The notes beneath the pieces are model-generated. The model was not told where the DNA came from. It did no database searches and saw only the letters and a list, made by a program, of their open reading frames with translations. From positions 7,124,001-7,188,000 of the forward strand of contig NC_013132.1 of NCBI RefSeq assembly GCF_000024005.1: DNA of 64,000 nt. The letters run 5' to 3'. Positions 44,466-53,142 of the stretch are shown here, piece by piece. The first letter of the stretch is position 1, and each line of letters opens with the position of its first letter. The stretch is from Chitinophaga pinensis DSM 2588. GTDB taxonomy: Bacteria > Bacteroidota > Bacteroidia > Chitinophagales > Chitinophagaceae. A program made the translations under genes and the position numbers.

Positions 44466-45191
44466 TCAGCTACCTTCCCGGAGCGGACTGTATGTAACGG
44501 ACTCCCGCTTGCCTGCCAGCAAATACTCATACAGCGCCACTTCTACGCCTATCAATAGCAAGCCATACGCAATGTCTTCCAGTGGAATGGTCATCAGTCT
44601 CGGACCCGCAATCTCGGCAGCATTATACCAGACAACCGGTTCCTGTATCCAGGAACCGGTCAGGAGACCATTTACTATCAGAAACGGAATCAACATGAAC
44701 GCGTAACATATATAGAAACGGTCCACCCATTGGTTCTTATACAGGATGGTCACACCAAAAAGGAACAAGGACATCAGTAATAAGGTGAGAAAAGTATAAC
44801 TCTTTTCACTGTATATATATGCGATACACAAACCCACGGCTATCAGTCCCCATGAAATAAGCCTGGTCAGTATACCTGGCAACCGCAACTTCGGCCAGAG
44901 CGTAAAAATACTATGATAGGAAAAGAGACAGGCATAAGGGATACACAGGAAAAACAATACTTCCTCCAAGGGCAGATTGAATACAGATACACCTGATACA
45001 TACTTAGGATTAAATCCCCACACACCTTTGGCCGTAAAAAAACAATCCCAGCAGATAAAAAATAATCCAGGGATAAACAGGGCAGGCAATAACGCACCCC
45101 AATGCTTATAAAATCTCAGCTTAGGATGAAAGGAGAAAATAAAAGGCACGGAAATAGACGCCAGATCTATCGTGAGATAAGTATACCACAT
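44466..45191 (-). CDS. Lycopene cyclase (CrtYcd/CarR type)
   Basis: A 241-residue polytopic membrane enzyme, the heterodimeric/fused type of lycopene beta-cyclase. Seven hydrophobic helices are visible, with the family motif PLEE/D in two places: FNLPLEEVLFFLCIPYACLF (about 80) and MTIPLEDIAYGLLLIGVEVALYEYL (about 200). It is the fourth gene of the operon and starts one base after the crtZ stop codon, so translation is coupled. It converts lycopene to beta-carotene. The fused form is inferred from the two motif copies in one protein. Confidence 0.88.
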   Translation of the reverse strand: MWYTYLTIDLASISVPFIFSFHPKLRFYKHWGALLPALFIPGLFFICWDCFFTAKGVWGFNPKYVSGVSVFNLPLEEVLFFLCIPYACLFSYHSIFTLWPKLRLPGILTRLISWGLIAVGLCIAYIYSEKSYTFLTLLLMSLFLFGVTILYKNQWVDRFYICYAFMLIPFLIVNGLLTGSWIQEPVVWYNAAEIAGPRLMTIPLEDIAYGLLLIGVEVALYEYLLAGKRESVTYSPLREGS

Positions 45192-45192
45192 C

Positions 45193-45669
45193 TCAGGAAT
45201 AACTTTTTTCTTTATTGAAAGCATCTCTCAGAAAACGTACCGGGAAAAACAACATCCCGAAACACTCTCCTTTTTCTTTACCTAAATGTTTATGATGCAT
45301 CTTATGCGCACGTCTCAGCGCACGCAGATAAATATTATCTGATTGTCTCAACCAACGGAAACGCTGATGTACAAAAACGTCATGCACCAGAAAATAGGTA
45401 GCGCCATATAAAGTGATGCCGGTGGCGATCGCGATCAGATATGGTAAATGCTGTAATGTACCAAACAGAAACAACAGCATTCCGGGTAAGGCAAATATCA
45501 CAAAGAAGAAATCATTCTTCTCAAAGAACTGTCCCTCTTCTTTACGATGATGATCTTTATGCAAAGACCACAAAAATCCATGCATAATATATTTATGCGT
45601 GAACCACGCTACCATTTCCATAAAAACAAATGCACCAAGCCCCGCCAGTATATAAGATAGTAATAGCAT
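45193..45669 (-). CDS. crtZ: Beta-carotene hydroxylase (CrtZ-type)
   Basis: A 158-residue integral membrane di-iron hydroxylase. All four His clusters of the fatty-acid/sterol hydroxylase family are present: WFTHKYIMHG, LHKDHHRKEEG, VHDVFVHQRF and AHKMHHKHLG. It adds hydroxyls to beta-carotene to give zeaxanthin, the usual yellow pigment of flavobacteria and Chitinophaga relatives. It lies between crtB and the lycopene cyclase gene, with gaps of 34 and 1 bases, as part of the crt operon. Confidence 0.9.
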   Translation of the reverse strand: MLLLSYILAGLGAFVFMEMVAWFTHKYIMHGFLWSLHKDHHRKEEGQFFEKNDFFFVIFALPGMLLFLFGTLQHLPYLIAIATGITLYGATYFLVHDVFVHQRFRWLRQSDNIYLRALRRAHKMHHKHLGKEKGECFGMLFFPVRFLRDAFNKEKSYS

Positions 45670-45703
45670 AATCCTTTTCTGTATAGTAGATTAACAATGA
45701 TCT

Positions 45704-46531
45704 TTACCTGACCTGTAACAACATCGTCTGCAACATAATACCAATCTTATGGCTGTTGGCAACACGAATCCTTTCCGTCATAATTTTCTGTGGAGGGAGG
45801 TTTCTGATCTTATTGAACAAGACCCTGTAATAGGCATATGCCAGATATACACCCTTCCGGGAAGACATCGGTAATGCCTTTATCCCCTCAAGCGCTTCAT
45901 TGAAATCACACTCAATTTCAGCTTCGATCGCAGCCTTATCCTGACAGGAAAAATTGTTAAGGTTAATCTGCGGGAAGTAATGTCTGCCTAGTTCCTGGCT
46001 ATCTGTTCTTACATCCCGCAGAAAATTAACCTTCTGAAACGCAGCGCCCAACTTCATTGCCGGATACTTCAACTGTTCATACGACGCATGGTTTCCGTCT
46101 GTAAAAACCTTCAGACACATGAGTCCAACTACTTCAGCCGAGCCAAGAATATATTTTTCGTAAATACTTCTTGTGTAAAAATGCTGATGCAGGTCCATTT
46201 CCATACTATCAAGAAATGTATCTATCAATTCCTGCTCTATATGATATTGATGAACGACCTGCTGAAAACTGTTTAAAATAGGATTCAGACTGATCCTGTC
46301 TTCTATGGCCCTGTAAGTCTGCTCCCTGAAGTCTTTAAGCAAAGCGGCCTTAGGATATTCATGAAAAGAATCTACTATTTCATCGGCAAAACGCACGAAG
46401 CCATAAATGCCATATATAGGCGCATGATATTTACCGGCAAGCAATCGTATCCCAAGAGAAAAGGAGGTACTGTAAGCTTTTGTTGTAAGCTTACTGCAAG
46501 CGGCACTAACCCTGTCAAATAACGCTTTCAT
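45704..46531 (-). CDS. crtB: Phytoene synthase
   Basis: A 275-residue squalene/phytoene synthase-fold enzyme that couples two geranylgeranyl diphosphates. Both Asp-rich magnesium-binding motifs are visible: FVRFADEIVDSFHEY (DEIVD) and NFLRDVRTDSQELGRHYFP (DVRTD). The start MKALFDR lies within the end of crtI (17-base overlap), which gives tight coupling; a longer frame would extend deeper into crtI. It is the second gene of the operon. Confidence 0.93.
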   Translation of the reverse strand: MKALFDRVSAACSKLTTKAYSTSFSLGIRLLAGKYHAPIYGIYGFVRFADEIVDSFHEYPKAALLKDFREQTYRAIEDRISLNPILNSFQQVVHQYHIEQELIDTFLDSMEMDLHQHFYTRSIYEKYILGSAEVVGLMCLKVFTDGNHASYEQLKYPAMKLGAAFQKVNFLRDVRTDSQELGRHYFPQINLNNFSCQDKAAIEAEIECDFNEALEGIKALPMSSRKGVYLAYAYYRVLFNKIRNLPPQKIMTERIRVANSHKIGIMLQTMLLQVR

Positions 46532-48008
46532 AACGAGATACTTTTTGTTTTGAGATATATTCCGCCACCACCTGTCCGGAAATAATTGCCGGTGGCACAC
46601 CTGGTCCCGGCACTGTCAGCTGACCGGTAAAAAATAAATTGGTAATCTTCTTATGTCTGATAGATGGCTTCAGAAAAGCGGTCTGCCCCAATGTATTGGC
46701 AAGACCATACGCATTCCCTTTAAATGCGCTGTAATCAGCGATAAAATCTGTACATGCATAACTGCGGGAATAGACAATCTGCTGCGTTATATCTTCTCCG
46801 CAGAATGCTTCCGTTTTCCTGAGTACTAATTGCAGGTACTGATCTCTTATGTCCGGTGTATCCAGCAGACCAGGAGCCGTAGGAATGAGAAAAAACAAGT
46901 TCTCCATACCCGGGGGTGCTACAGTAGCATCTGTTTTTGAAGGACAGCAAAGATAGAAAAGCGGTTTCTGCGGCCATTCAGGAGCATTATAAATGGCTTC
47001 CGCGTGTTGCCGGAAATCATCTTCAAAGAAAAGATTATGATGCTGCAGTCGTGCAATCTTCCTGCGCACGCCGACGTAGTAGATAAGACAGGATGGCGCC
47101 ATTACGCGCTTCTCCCAGTACTGAGCACTATAATTGGCTTTTCCGGATGGCAACAACTGACGGTCTGTATGATGATAATCTGCTCCCGACACGATGACAT
47201 CGGCAGTCAGTTTTCCCCTGTTGGTCCCTACACCCGTTATACGACTCCCCTGCACATCCATTCCCTCCACAGTAGTATTCAGCATAATACGTACACCTGA
47301 TTCCTCTGCCAGTCTGGTAAAAGCACTGACCAGCATATGCATCCCGCCTTCCGGATACCAGGTACCCAGCTTCATATCAGCATAGTTCATCATGCTGTAC
47401 ATGGCAGGAATCCGTTCAGGAGTAGCGCCGAGGAACAAAACAGGGAACTCAATGATTTTCAACAACCGTTCATCTTTGAAATATTTCCGGGCATGATGAC
47501 TGAAAGACTGTAACATATCCATCTTCAGAAAAGAACGCATCACTTCTCCGTTACACAATTCAAGCACATGCAATCCTGGCTTCCTGACGTAGGCCGACAT
47601 TGCTGTGTTATACTTATACTCCGCTTCCTCCAGGAACTTCTCAAGACGGGAACCTGCACCAGGCTCAATCCCTTCAAATACGGCCTGTAATGCGGCAAAT
47701 GAAGACGGCAGACTGACCTGCTCTCCCTTCCCGAAAATAACCTGGTAAGAAGGGTCCAGCCGCTGCAGGGTCACATAATCATCAATCGAACGTCCATGCT
47801 GCCGGAAGAAATCCGCTGCCACTTCTGGCATCCAATACCAGCTGGGCCCCATATCAAACCTGAATCCCGCTGCCTCAAACATCCTTGCCCGCCCGCCAGT
47901 CTGATCATGCCGCTCAACCAATGTCACGGTATAGCCCTCTTTCGCCAGACTAATAGCTGCCGAGAGTCCTGATAAACCTCCACCTATGACAATCGCGGTA
48001 CTGGCCAT
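46515..48008 (-). CDS. crtI: Phytoene desaturase
   Basis: A 497-residue FAD-dependent desaturase. The dinucleotide-binding N-terminus reads VIGGGLSGLSAAISLAKEGYTVTLVERHDQTGGRARMFE, and the C-terminal FAD motif is FTGQLTVPGPGVPPAIISGQVVAEYI, with the PGPGVP turn that is diagnostic of CrtI. It introduces double bonds into phytoene to form lycopene. It is the first gene of the crt operon and faces a MerR/B12-binding regulator across a 280-base region with repeated TTGTTTAA elements. Confidence 0.93.
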   Translation of the reverse strand: MASTAIVIGGGLSGLSAAISLAKEGYTVTLVERHDQTGGRARMFEAAGFRFDMGPSWYWMPEVAADFFRQHGRSIDDYVTLQRLDPSYQVIFGKGEQVSLPSSFAALQAVFEGIEPGAGSRLEKFLEEAEYKYNTAMSAYVRKPGLHVLELCNGEVMRSFLKMDMLQSFSHHARKYFKDERLLKIIEFPVLFLGATPERIPAMYSMMNYADMKLGTWYPEGGMHMLVSAFTRLAEESGVRIMLNTTVEGMDVQGSRITGVGTNRGKLTADVIVSGADYHHTDRQLLPSGKANYSAQYWEKRVMAPSCLIYYVGVRRKIARLQHHNLFFEDDFRQHAEAIYNAPEWPQKPLFYLCCPSKTDATVAPPGMENLFFLIPTAPGLLDTPDIRDQYLQLVLRKTEAFCGEDITQQIVYSRSYACTDFIADYSAFKGNAYGLANTLGQTAFLKPSIRHKKITNLFFTGQLTVPGPGVPPAIISGQVVAEYISKQKVSRYESVI

Positions 48009-48010
48009 AT

Positions 48011-48080
48011 TTTGTTTAACTATTTTATTAAATTCTTAAACAAATGTATTGTTTAAGTTTTGAAATAAAAAATTAAACAA
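48011..48080 (-). promoter_or_regulatory. crtI promoter with repeated TTGTTTAA operator elements
   Basis: Four copies of TTGTTTAA or its complement lie in 70 bases before crtI: at 48012-48019, 48036-48043, 48049-48056 and 48073-48080. The middle two form a perfect inverted repeat, CTTAAACAA-ATGTA-TTGTTTAAG. Its spacer holds, on the minus strand, TACATTTG, a match to the -7 consensus TAnnTTTG, about 33 bases before the crtI start. A fifth copy is at 48234-48241, near the regulator start. This suits cooperative repression at the core promoter. Confidence 0.65.
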
Positions 48081-48287
48081 AATATATAGTCAGCTGTTTT
48101 CATTTGGCCGAATTGCAGAACCTGGAAGCTCATGTACATAGCTTTTACGAGGGTTTTCAGGTTGAAAATCAGTAAAATTGGAAACAGCAAGTCGCATATC
48201 GCTGTTGAAGATGCAGGAGAAAAGGAGTGCTTTTTGTTTAAGCCCACAACATATTATTATTACATTGCGCTCTGAAAACAGGTGGTT

Positions 48288-49172
48288 ATGGCAACTGAGA
48301 ACTATTCAATAAAGGATCTGGAAAAACTGTCCGGGATCAAAGCGCATACGCTGCGGATCTGGGAGAAACGCTATGGTATCATTAAACCAGGTAGAACGGA
48401 TACCAATATCCGGTATTATGGCAATGAGGAACTTAAAAAGATCCTGAATATCAGTCTGCTGAATCAGCACGGGTATAAGATATCCGCTATCAGCGAAATG
48501 AATGACGAGGAGATTGCGGAGAAAGCTTCTTCCGTTGGATTATTCAGTCAAAACGGCTCCACTGACGAAAACCTGCTGCTCAGTCTCATAGACATGGATG
48601 AACAGCTGTTCAATATCACCTTTTCCGGACTGATGATGAAAAGAGGTTTCGAAGACACCATCATTTCCTCGATTTTCCCTTTCTTCCACCGGATCGGCAT
48701 TATGTGGCAGGCCGGTACGATCAATCCGGCACAGGAACACTTCTTTTCGAATCTTATCAGGAGTAAGATCATCATGGCCACAGAAGCACTCAATAAACAT
48801 CCCGAAACCAATGCAGACGTGGCGCTCTTATTCCTCCCTGAAGGAGAATTGCATGAAATAGGATTATTGTTTTATAACTATGCATTAAGGGCAAGGGGCT
48901 ACCGTACCATTTATCTGGGGCAGTCCGTCCCTCATGACAGCCTTTACCGGGTGATCACGATATGCAAACCCAACCTGATTGTTACAGGCATGACCAACCC
49001 TATTACCTCCAAAGATTTCATGGCGTTCTCTCAGCAGCTTTGCGAATTCGCACCAGGTCTGAATATCTACTTTACAGGACCTATCCCTGCCGGTGTCCGG
49101 GACATACTCCCTTCAAATGCACGCTCAGTAAAGGACCTGCTCTCTCTGATGCAGATCACACAAAAAGCCTGA
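48288..49172 (+). CDS. MerR-family regulator with B12-binding domain (CarH/LitR-like)
   Basis: A 294-residue regulator. The N-terminal winged-helix MerR domain reads YSIKDLEKLSGIKAHTLRIWEKRYGIIKP. A four-helix bundle (about 85-170) follows with IMWQAGTINPAQEHFF, an exact W-x9-EH signature of cobalamin-dependent photoreceptors. The B12-binding Rossmann domain (about 175-290) has ELHEIGLLF, the ExHxxG motif whose His ligates cobalt. In CarH and LitR, adenosylcobalamin in the dark makes a tetramer that represses crt genes, and light breaks it. The divergent crtI operon is the clear target. The ATG is used in preference to a GTG two codons earlier. Confidence 0.92.
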   Translation: MATENYSIKDLEKLSGIKAHTLRIWEKRYGIIKPGRTDTNIRYYGNEELKKILNISLLNQHGYKISAISEMNDEEIAEKASSVGLFSQNGSTDENLLLSLIDMDEQLFNITFSGLMMKRGFEDTIISSIFPFFHRIGIMWQAGTINPAQEHFFSNLIRSKIIMATEALNKHPETNADVALLFLPEGELHEIGLLFYNYALRARGYRTIYLGQSVPHDSLYRVITICKPNLIVTGMTNPITSKDFMAFSQQLCEFAPGLNIYFTGPIPAGVRDILPSNARSVKDLLSLMQITQKA

Positions 49173-49294
49173 GGCCCCTCCCATTTTAATACGCATCAAA
49201 AAAGGACCACTGCCTGCAAGACAATGGCAGTAGCAACATATCCCAACCTGTAACGGTGATCCTTCAGATAATTCTGTCTGAGGTGGATGAAATC

Positions 49295-50266
49295 TCAGGA
49301 AGCCGTCAGAATGAGCTTTCCGATATGCTCGCTGCTCTCCATGACCCGGTGCGCAGCTGCCGCTTCTTCAAATGGGAAAAGACTGTAAATGACCGGTTTA
49401 AATTGTCCGGTATTAAGCAGCGGCCATACATGTTCCAAAATATCTTCAGTGAGGGCTTTTTTATAAGCATATTCCCGGCCTCTCAAAGTACTGCCGGTGA
49501 TTGACAGGCGTTTACGCATAACAAGACTCAGATCCAGTTCCGTGCGGTTACCGCCCATCGTGTTGATGTACACTAAGCGGCCTTCTTCCCGTAGTATACG
49601 GAGGTTTTTAGGCAGGTATTCCCCTCCGACCATATCAAGTATTACATCCACCTTTTCATCGGCTAATTCCTGCTCAAAATCACTGCTTTTATAGTTGATA
49701 AAGCGGTCGGCCCCCAGTTCGGTACAGGCGACGCCCTTCGCTTCCGATCCCACGGTAACGATTACCCGGCTTCCCAGGGCATGTGCCAGCTGAATAGCCG
49801 TTACGCCGATACCACTGGAACCACCGTGTATCAGGAAGGTTTCTCCCCGCTGCAAACGGCCTCTCTGGAACACATTCGACCATACCGTATAAATGGCTTC
49901 CGGCAAGGCGGCTGCTTCCGTAAAACTATAACCCTCCGGTACCGGCAGACATTGTCCTTCCAGGACGGCTACTTTTTCCGCATAACCGCCACCGGCCAGC
50001 AATGCACAGACCCGATCCCCTGCTTTCCATCGGGTAACGCCCTCCCCGCAGCTGATAACGACACCTGCTACTTCCAGTCCGGGAATATCAACCGTCACAC
50101 CCGGAGGAGGCGGATATTTACCCTGTCGCTGTGCTACATCTGCACGGTTAATACCGGCTGCTTTTACTTCAATCAGCACTTCTTCTCTTCCGGGTACCGG
50201 ATCCGCATAATCTTTCCATTGCAAAACTTCCGGGCCACCTGCCTGTGTAATGACTGCTGCTTTCAT
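49295..50266 (-). CDS. NAD(P)H-quinone oxidoreductase, PIG3-like zinc-independent MDR
   Basis: A 323-residue medium-chain dehydrogenase/reductase without zinc ligands. It has the quinone-reductase stretches GINRADVAQRQGKYPPPPGV, GLEVAGVV and FLIHGGSSGIGVTAIQLAHALG, which is the nucleotide loop. The PIG3 branch reduces quinones or enones. It is followed after 35 bases on the same strand side by an SRPBCC gene. The reaction partner is not known. Confidence 0.88.
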   Translation of the reverse strand: MKAAVITQAGGPEVLQWKDYADPVPGREEVLIEVKAAGINRADVAQRQGKYPPPPGVTVDIPGLEVAGVVISCGEGVTRWKAGDRVCALLAGGGYAEKVAVLEGQCLPVPEGYSFTEAAALPEAIYTVWSNVFQRGRLQRGETFLIHGGSSGIGVTAIQLAHALGSRVIVTVGSEAKGVACTELGADRFINYKSSDFEQELADEKVDVILDMVGGEYLPKNLRILREEGRLVYINTMGGNRTELDLSLVMRKRLSITGSTLRGREYAYKKALTEDILEHVWPLLNTGQFKPVIYSLFPFEEAAAAHRVMESSEHIGKLILTAS

Positions 50267-50301
50267 ATCCTTAGTAATGGGTTTATATAATGCTTAATGG
50301 G

Positions 50302-50763
50302 TTATTCTACATATGCCGCCAGCTTCTCCAGTGAAGAGGCGGTACCTGCTTCATTGTCTTCCGGACGGATGCCCGGAGGAATATCACGGAAGGAAAAGCT
50401 GACCTTCGTGTCCTCTCCCAGTGCTTCCAATGTAACCTCCATGATCATCTCACCTTCAAAGGCAGGGTTATCCGTATCAAAACGAACCGCCTGTATGATC
50501 TGATGCGGTGGATCCAGCTTTACAAAACGTGCACTGAAACGGTCTTCTTTTCCTTTCGTCTTTCCTTTGGAAACTTCGTCCGTTTCCGCATAGAAAAGCG
50601 ACATGGTATAACCGCCTCCCTCTCTGCCATCAAAGTCGTGGACCTTCGCTGTCATATCGTCCGGCGCCTGCCAGCTGGCCAGTGCCTGCGGATCGGTTAA
50701 CGCCTGATAGATTTTTTCCACAGATGCCCTGATGACCCTGCTGTTATGAGAAGTGTTTTTCAT
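50302..50763 (-). CDS. SRPBCC/AHSA1-type protein
   Basis: A 153-residue single-domain protein of the START-like superfamily. It begins with SRVIRASVEKIYQALTDPQALASWQAPDDMTAKV, the AHSA1 opening (V/IxAS-hExVFxALTDP). A glycine-rich strand pair follows (DGREGGGYTMSLF) and it ends near PGIRPEDNEAGTASSLEKLAAYVE. Such proteins bind hydrophobic ligands or modify stress responses. It is next to the decayed HxlR gene, on the same strand and separated by 6 bases, so it may formerly have been controlled by it. Confidence 0.88.
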   Translation of the reverse strand: MKNTSHNSRVIRASVEKIYQALTDPQALASWQAPDDMTAKVHDFDGREGGGYTMSLFYAETDEVSKGKTKGKEDRFSARFVKLDPPHQIIQAVRFDTDNPAFEGEMIMEVTLEALGEDTKVSFSFRDIPPGIRPEDNEAGTASSLEKLAAYVE

Positions 50764-50769
50764 CAGCTT

Positions 50770-51130
50770 TTATTTAAAGGCGCCTTCCTTGTCCTTAAAA
50801 GACCATTCCGCCATCGCATGAATAACCGGTAGCAAACCTTCACCGGCTTTCGTCAGCCGGTAAGTCACATAAGGCGGTACACCGGTTTTGATTCCCTGAT
50901 CAGCAGATTGTCTGCCTCCAGCTGTTTGAGATGCTCGATCAGCATCTTTCCGTAATGGCAGGTATCGCACGTTTCAGTTCACTGTACCGTTTGTGCCCGG
51001 TAGAAAGTTGCCAGAGAATGATTGGTTTCCAGTAACTACCGATCTTTTCCATCAGATGCGTTACCGGACACTGATCCAGCGCAAACTGTTTATTCTCCTG
51101 AATTGTAGAAGATGTTTTTACCATTCCCAT
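50770..51130 (-). pseudogene. HxlR-type regulator, two frameshifts
   Basis: The frame starts MGMVKTSSTIQENKQFALD, runs through a winged-helix stretch (CPVTHLMEKIGSYWKPIILWQLSTGHKRYSELKRAIPAITER) and then stops. The next part, MLIEHLKQLEADNLLIRE, is encoded in another frame near 50890-50945. The last, KTGVPPYVTYRLTKAGEGLLPVIHAMAEWS, is in a third. Each junction can be repaired by adding one base, near 50947 and 50890. Joined, the pieces form a normal HxlR protein with the canonical order of helices, wing and dimerisation helix. It lies opposite a decayed NmrA gene, its likely former target. Confidence 0.8.
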
Positions 51131-51144
51131 GATACATACTTTGG

Positions 51145-51171
51145 AGTAAGTACTTGTCAAAAAGTAAGTAC
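51145..51171. promoter_or_regulatory. Direct repeat AGTAAGTAC, probable former HxlR operator
   Basis: AGTAAGTAC occurs twice with a period of 18 bases between the divergent HxlR and NmrA pseudogenes. This is the expected place and spacing for a winged-helix regulator site. Confidence 0.45.
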
Positions 51172-51207
51172 AAAAATACCTTTGTTTCAGCAAAAACAAA
51201 AGCACAC

Positions 51208-51960
51208 ATGAAAACTACAATTTCAGGTTCCCTCGGGGAACATCGGCAAATATCTGACACAAAAACTGGTAGCAACTGGTCATGAATTAACAGTTATCAG
51301 CAGCAGCGCAGACAGAAAAGCAGCCATCGAAGCATTAGGCGCCGCTATTGGCGCTGTAAGCGACGCTACATTTCTGAAAAATATCCTGACAGGCACTGAT
51401 GCACTCTTCGCAATGACGCCTACTAAAATGGGTGGCAGCAACGTCATCCAAAATACCATAGATGCCGGTAAAGCCTTCGCCGAAGCTATCAGCGCAACAC
51501 ACGTGCCACGTGTCGTCATGCTCAGCAGCATTGGTGCAGATCATGCCACCGGCAATGGCCCTGTCGCCGGCTTATTATATATTGAAGAAATATACAGACA
51601 ACCGGAAGGTAAACACCTCCGTTACATTCCTCCGTGCAGGTCTTTTCTATACCAACTTTTACAATGATGTGCCACTGATCAAAGGCATGGGTTATTATCG
51701 GCGGCAACTATCCTGACTCCCCAGACCTGCCTTTCATACACCCTGCCGATATCGCGGTTGTCGCAGCAGAAGAATTAGTACATCATCCTGCTGGTAAAAA
51801 TATACGTTATGTTATCAGCGACATCTGCACGCCGGCGGACTTCTCCAAAGTACCGGGCGCTGCTATCGGCAGGCCGGAACTGCCATGGGTGGAGTTCACA
51901 CAGGGAATCAGGAAAAGTGCTTACTTTTGCCGGAAGTCATTCAGGCACTTTCCCCCTCTT
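51208..51960 (+). pseudogene. NmrA-family gene, at least three frameshifts
   Basis: The ATG and first codons (MKTTISGSLG) are followed by an extra G in GGGG (about 51237). After this the frame reads NIGKYLTQKLVATGHELTVISSS and continues to PVAGLLYIEEIYRQPEGKHL. A shift near 51625 moves the homology to VTFLRAGLFYTNFYNDVPLIKGMG, and an extra T near 51693 moves it again to IIGGNYPDSPDLPFIHPADIAVVAAEELVHHPAGKNIRYVISD. The tail fades into the AraC start. It resembles the intact gene at 42.5-43.4 kb. No full-length product is possible. Confidence 0.8.
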
Positions 51961-51962
51961 CT

Positions 51963-52820
51963 ATGGACAGCATACCTATCAGACATATTCATACGACGCC
52001 GCAGCAACAGGAAAGCTCCTATCGCTTCAGCATCCGGAATGTACAGAACTTACTGGCCGGCGAAGACATGCACGAGTCATTACACCGGCATGACTTCTTT
52101 TACCTGCTTATCCTGAAAAAAGGTAGTGGTCAGCATCACATCGACTTTAAATCCTACACTATTGAAGGGCATTCCCTTTTCCTGGTACGTCCGGGACAGG
52201 TACATGAACTCACTTTACACGCCGACTGCAGCGGCTACCTGCTGCAGTTCAGTGAAGGTTTCTATACTGCCCAAGACCAGCAGAACAGACGCCTCCTCCG
52301 CAAAGCCGGCAGCATCAATCACTATACCTTCGATGCCCGCAGATTTCAGAAAATAACAGGCATCCTGCAATATATCTCCGATGAATACACGCTGCAGGAA
52401 GAACGTTACCAGGAAGCGATAAAAGCAAATCTTTCATTTCTCTTTATCGAACTGCTGAGAGATCAGCGCCATACCGCCTCCACCAAGGAACCGCGCTATT
52501 TTCAGGAGCGCCTGGATACCTTCCTCGAACTCGTAGAAACACACTTCGTCGAATACAAACAGGTATCCCAATACGCTGCCATGATGCACCTGACCACCTA
52601 TCAGCTCAACGCCATCACTAAACAAACACTGGATAAAACCTGCTCTGAAGTCATCAACGATTATATTATCCTGGAAGCGAGAAGACAACTCCGTGCTACC
52701 ACTGAACAAATCAATAACATCGCCTTCCGGCTGGGTTATGAAGACGTCTCCTATTTTATCCGCTTCTTCAAAAAACACACGGCTTATACACCCGATGCTT
52801 TTCGGCAGAATTGCAGATAA
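51963..52820 (+). CDS. AraC-family transcriptional regulator
   Basis: A 285-residue regulator. The cupin sensor (about 30-110) reads ESLHRHDFFYLLILKKGSGQHHIDFKSYTIEGHSLFLVRPGQVHEL. The C-terminal double helix-turn-helix (about 190-285) has VSQYAAMMHLTTYQLNAITKQTLDKTCSEVINDYI and INNIAFRLGYEDVSYFIRFFKKHTAYTPDAFRQN. The start MDSIPIRHIH was chosen because the longer frame only adds the last codons of the pseudogene ahead. It may control the small membrane protein and FAD oxidoreductase that follow. Confidence 0.9.
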   Translation: MDSIPIRHIHTTPQQQESSYRFSIRNVQNLLAGEDMHESLHRHDFFYLLILKKGSGQHHIDFKSYTIEGHSLFLVRPGQVHELTLHADCSGYLLQFSEGFYTAQDQQNRRLLRKAGSINHYTFDARRFQKITGILQYISDEYTLQEERYQEAIKANLSFLFIELLRDQRHTASTKEPRYFQERLDTFLELVETHFVEYKQVSQYAAMMHLTTYQLNAITKQTLDKTCSEVINDYIILEARRQLRATTEQINNIAFRLGYEDVSYFIRFFKKHTAYTPDAFRQNCR

Positions 52821-52902
52821 ATCCCATTGAACTACATTTTTGTCCTACACCTGATAGCCGCTACCGGTCTACTTTTGCATCGTACAAAGTAATCACGCAG
52901 CT

Positions 52903-53130
52903 ATGACGACAAAAAACAGACTGATCGCTTCGCTAAAGATCTGGATAGTGATTTATCCATCCATCACACTGTTTCTTTATCTCTTCGGACCAACCATGTC
53001 TTTACTACCACTATACCTGAGAACATTCCTGCTCACCATCATCCTGGTGCCCTGGATAGTATTCGCAGGATTACCCCTGCTTGAACGCCTCCTCAACATG
53101 CGTCAGGTGAAGAAAACAAAGAGACAATAA
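52903..53130 (+). CDS. Small two-helix membrane protein
   Basis: A 75-residue protein with two hydrophobic helices (about 13-29, IWIVIYPSITLFLYLFG; about 39-60, LRTFLLTIILVPWIVFAGLPLL) and a basic tail, NMRQVKKTKRQ, so the C-terminus should face the cytoplasm. I do not recognise a family. It lies 13 bases before the FAD oxidoreductase gene and 82 after the AraC gene, and is probably co-transcribed with the former. Confidence 0.65.
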   Translation: MTTKNRLIASLKIWIVIYPSITLFLYLFGPTMSLLPLYLRTFLLTIILVPWIVFAGLPLLERLLNMRQVKKTKRQ

Positions 53131-53142
53131 AAACAGTGTAGC

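Noticed and set aside
50770..51205. Two small separate genes at the HxlR locus
   Set aside because: Both pieces, plus a third frame between them, assemble into one HxlR protein; they are fragments of one broken gene.
51885..51962. A 26-codon N-terminal extension of the AraC protein at 51.9 kb
   Set aside because: These codons belong to the decayed NmrA tail in another frame; the family starts near MDSIPIRHIH.
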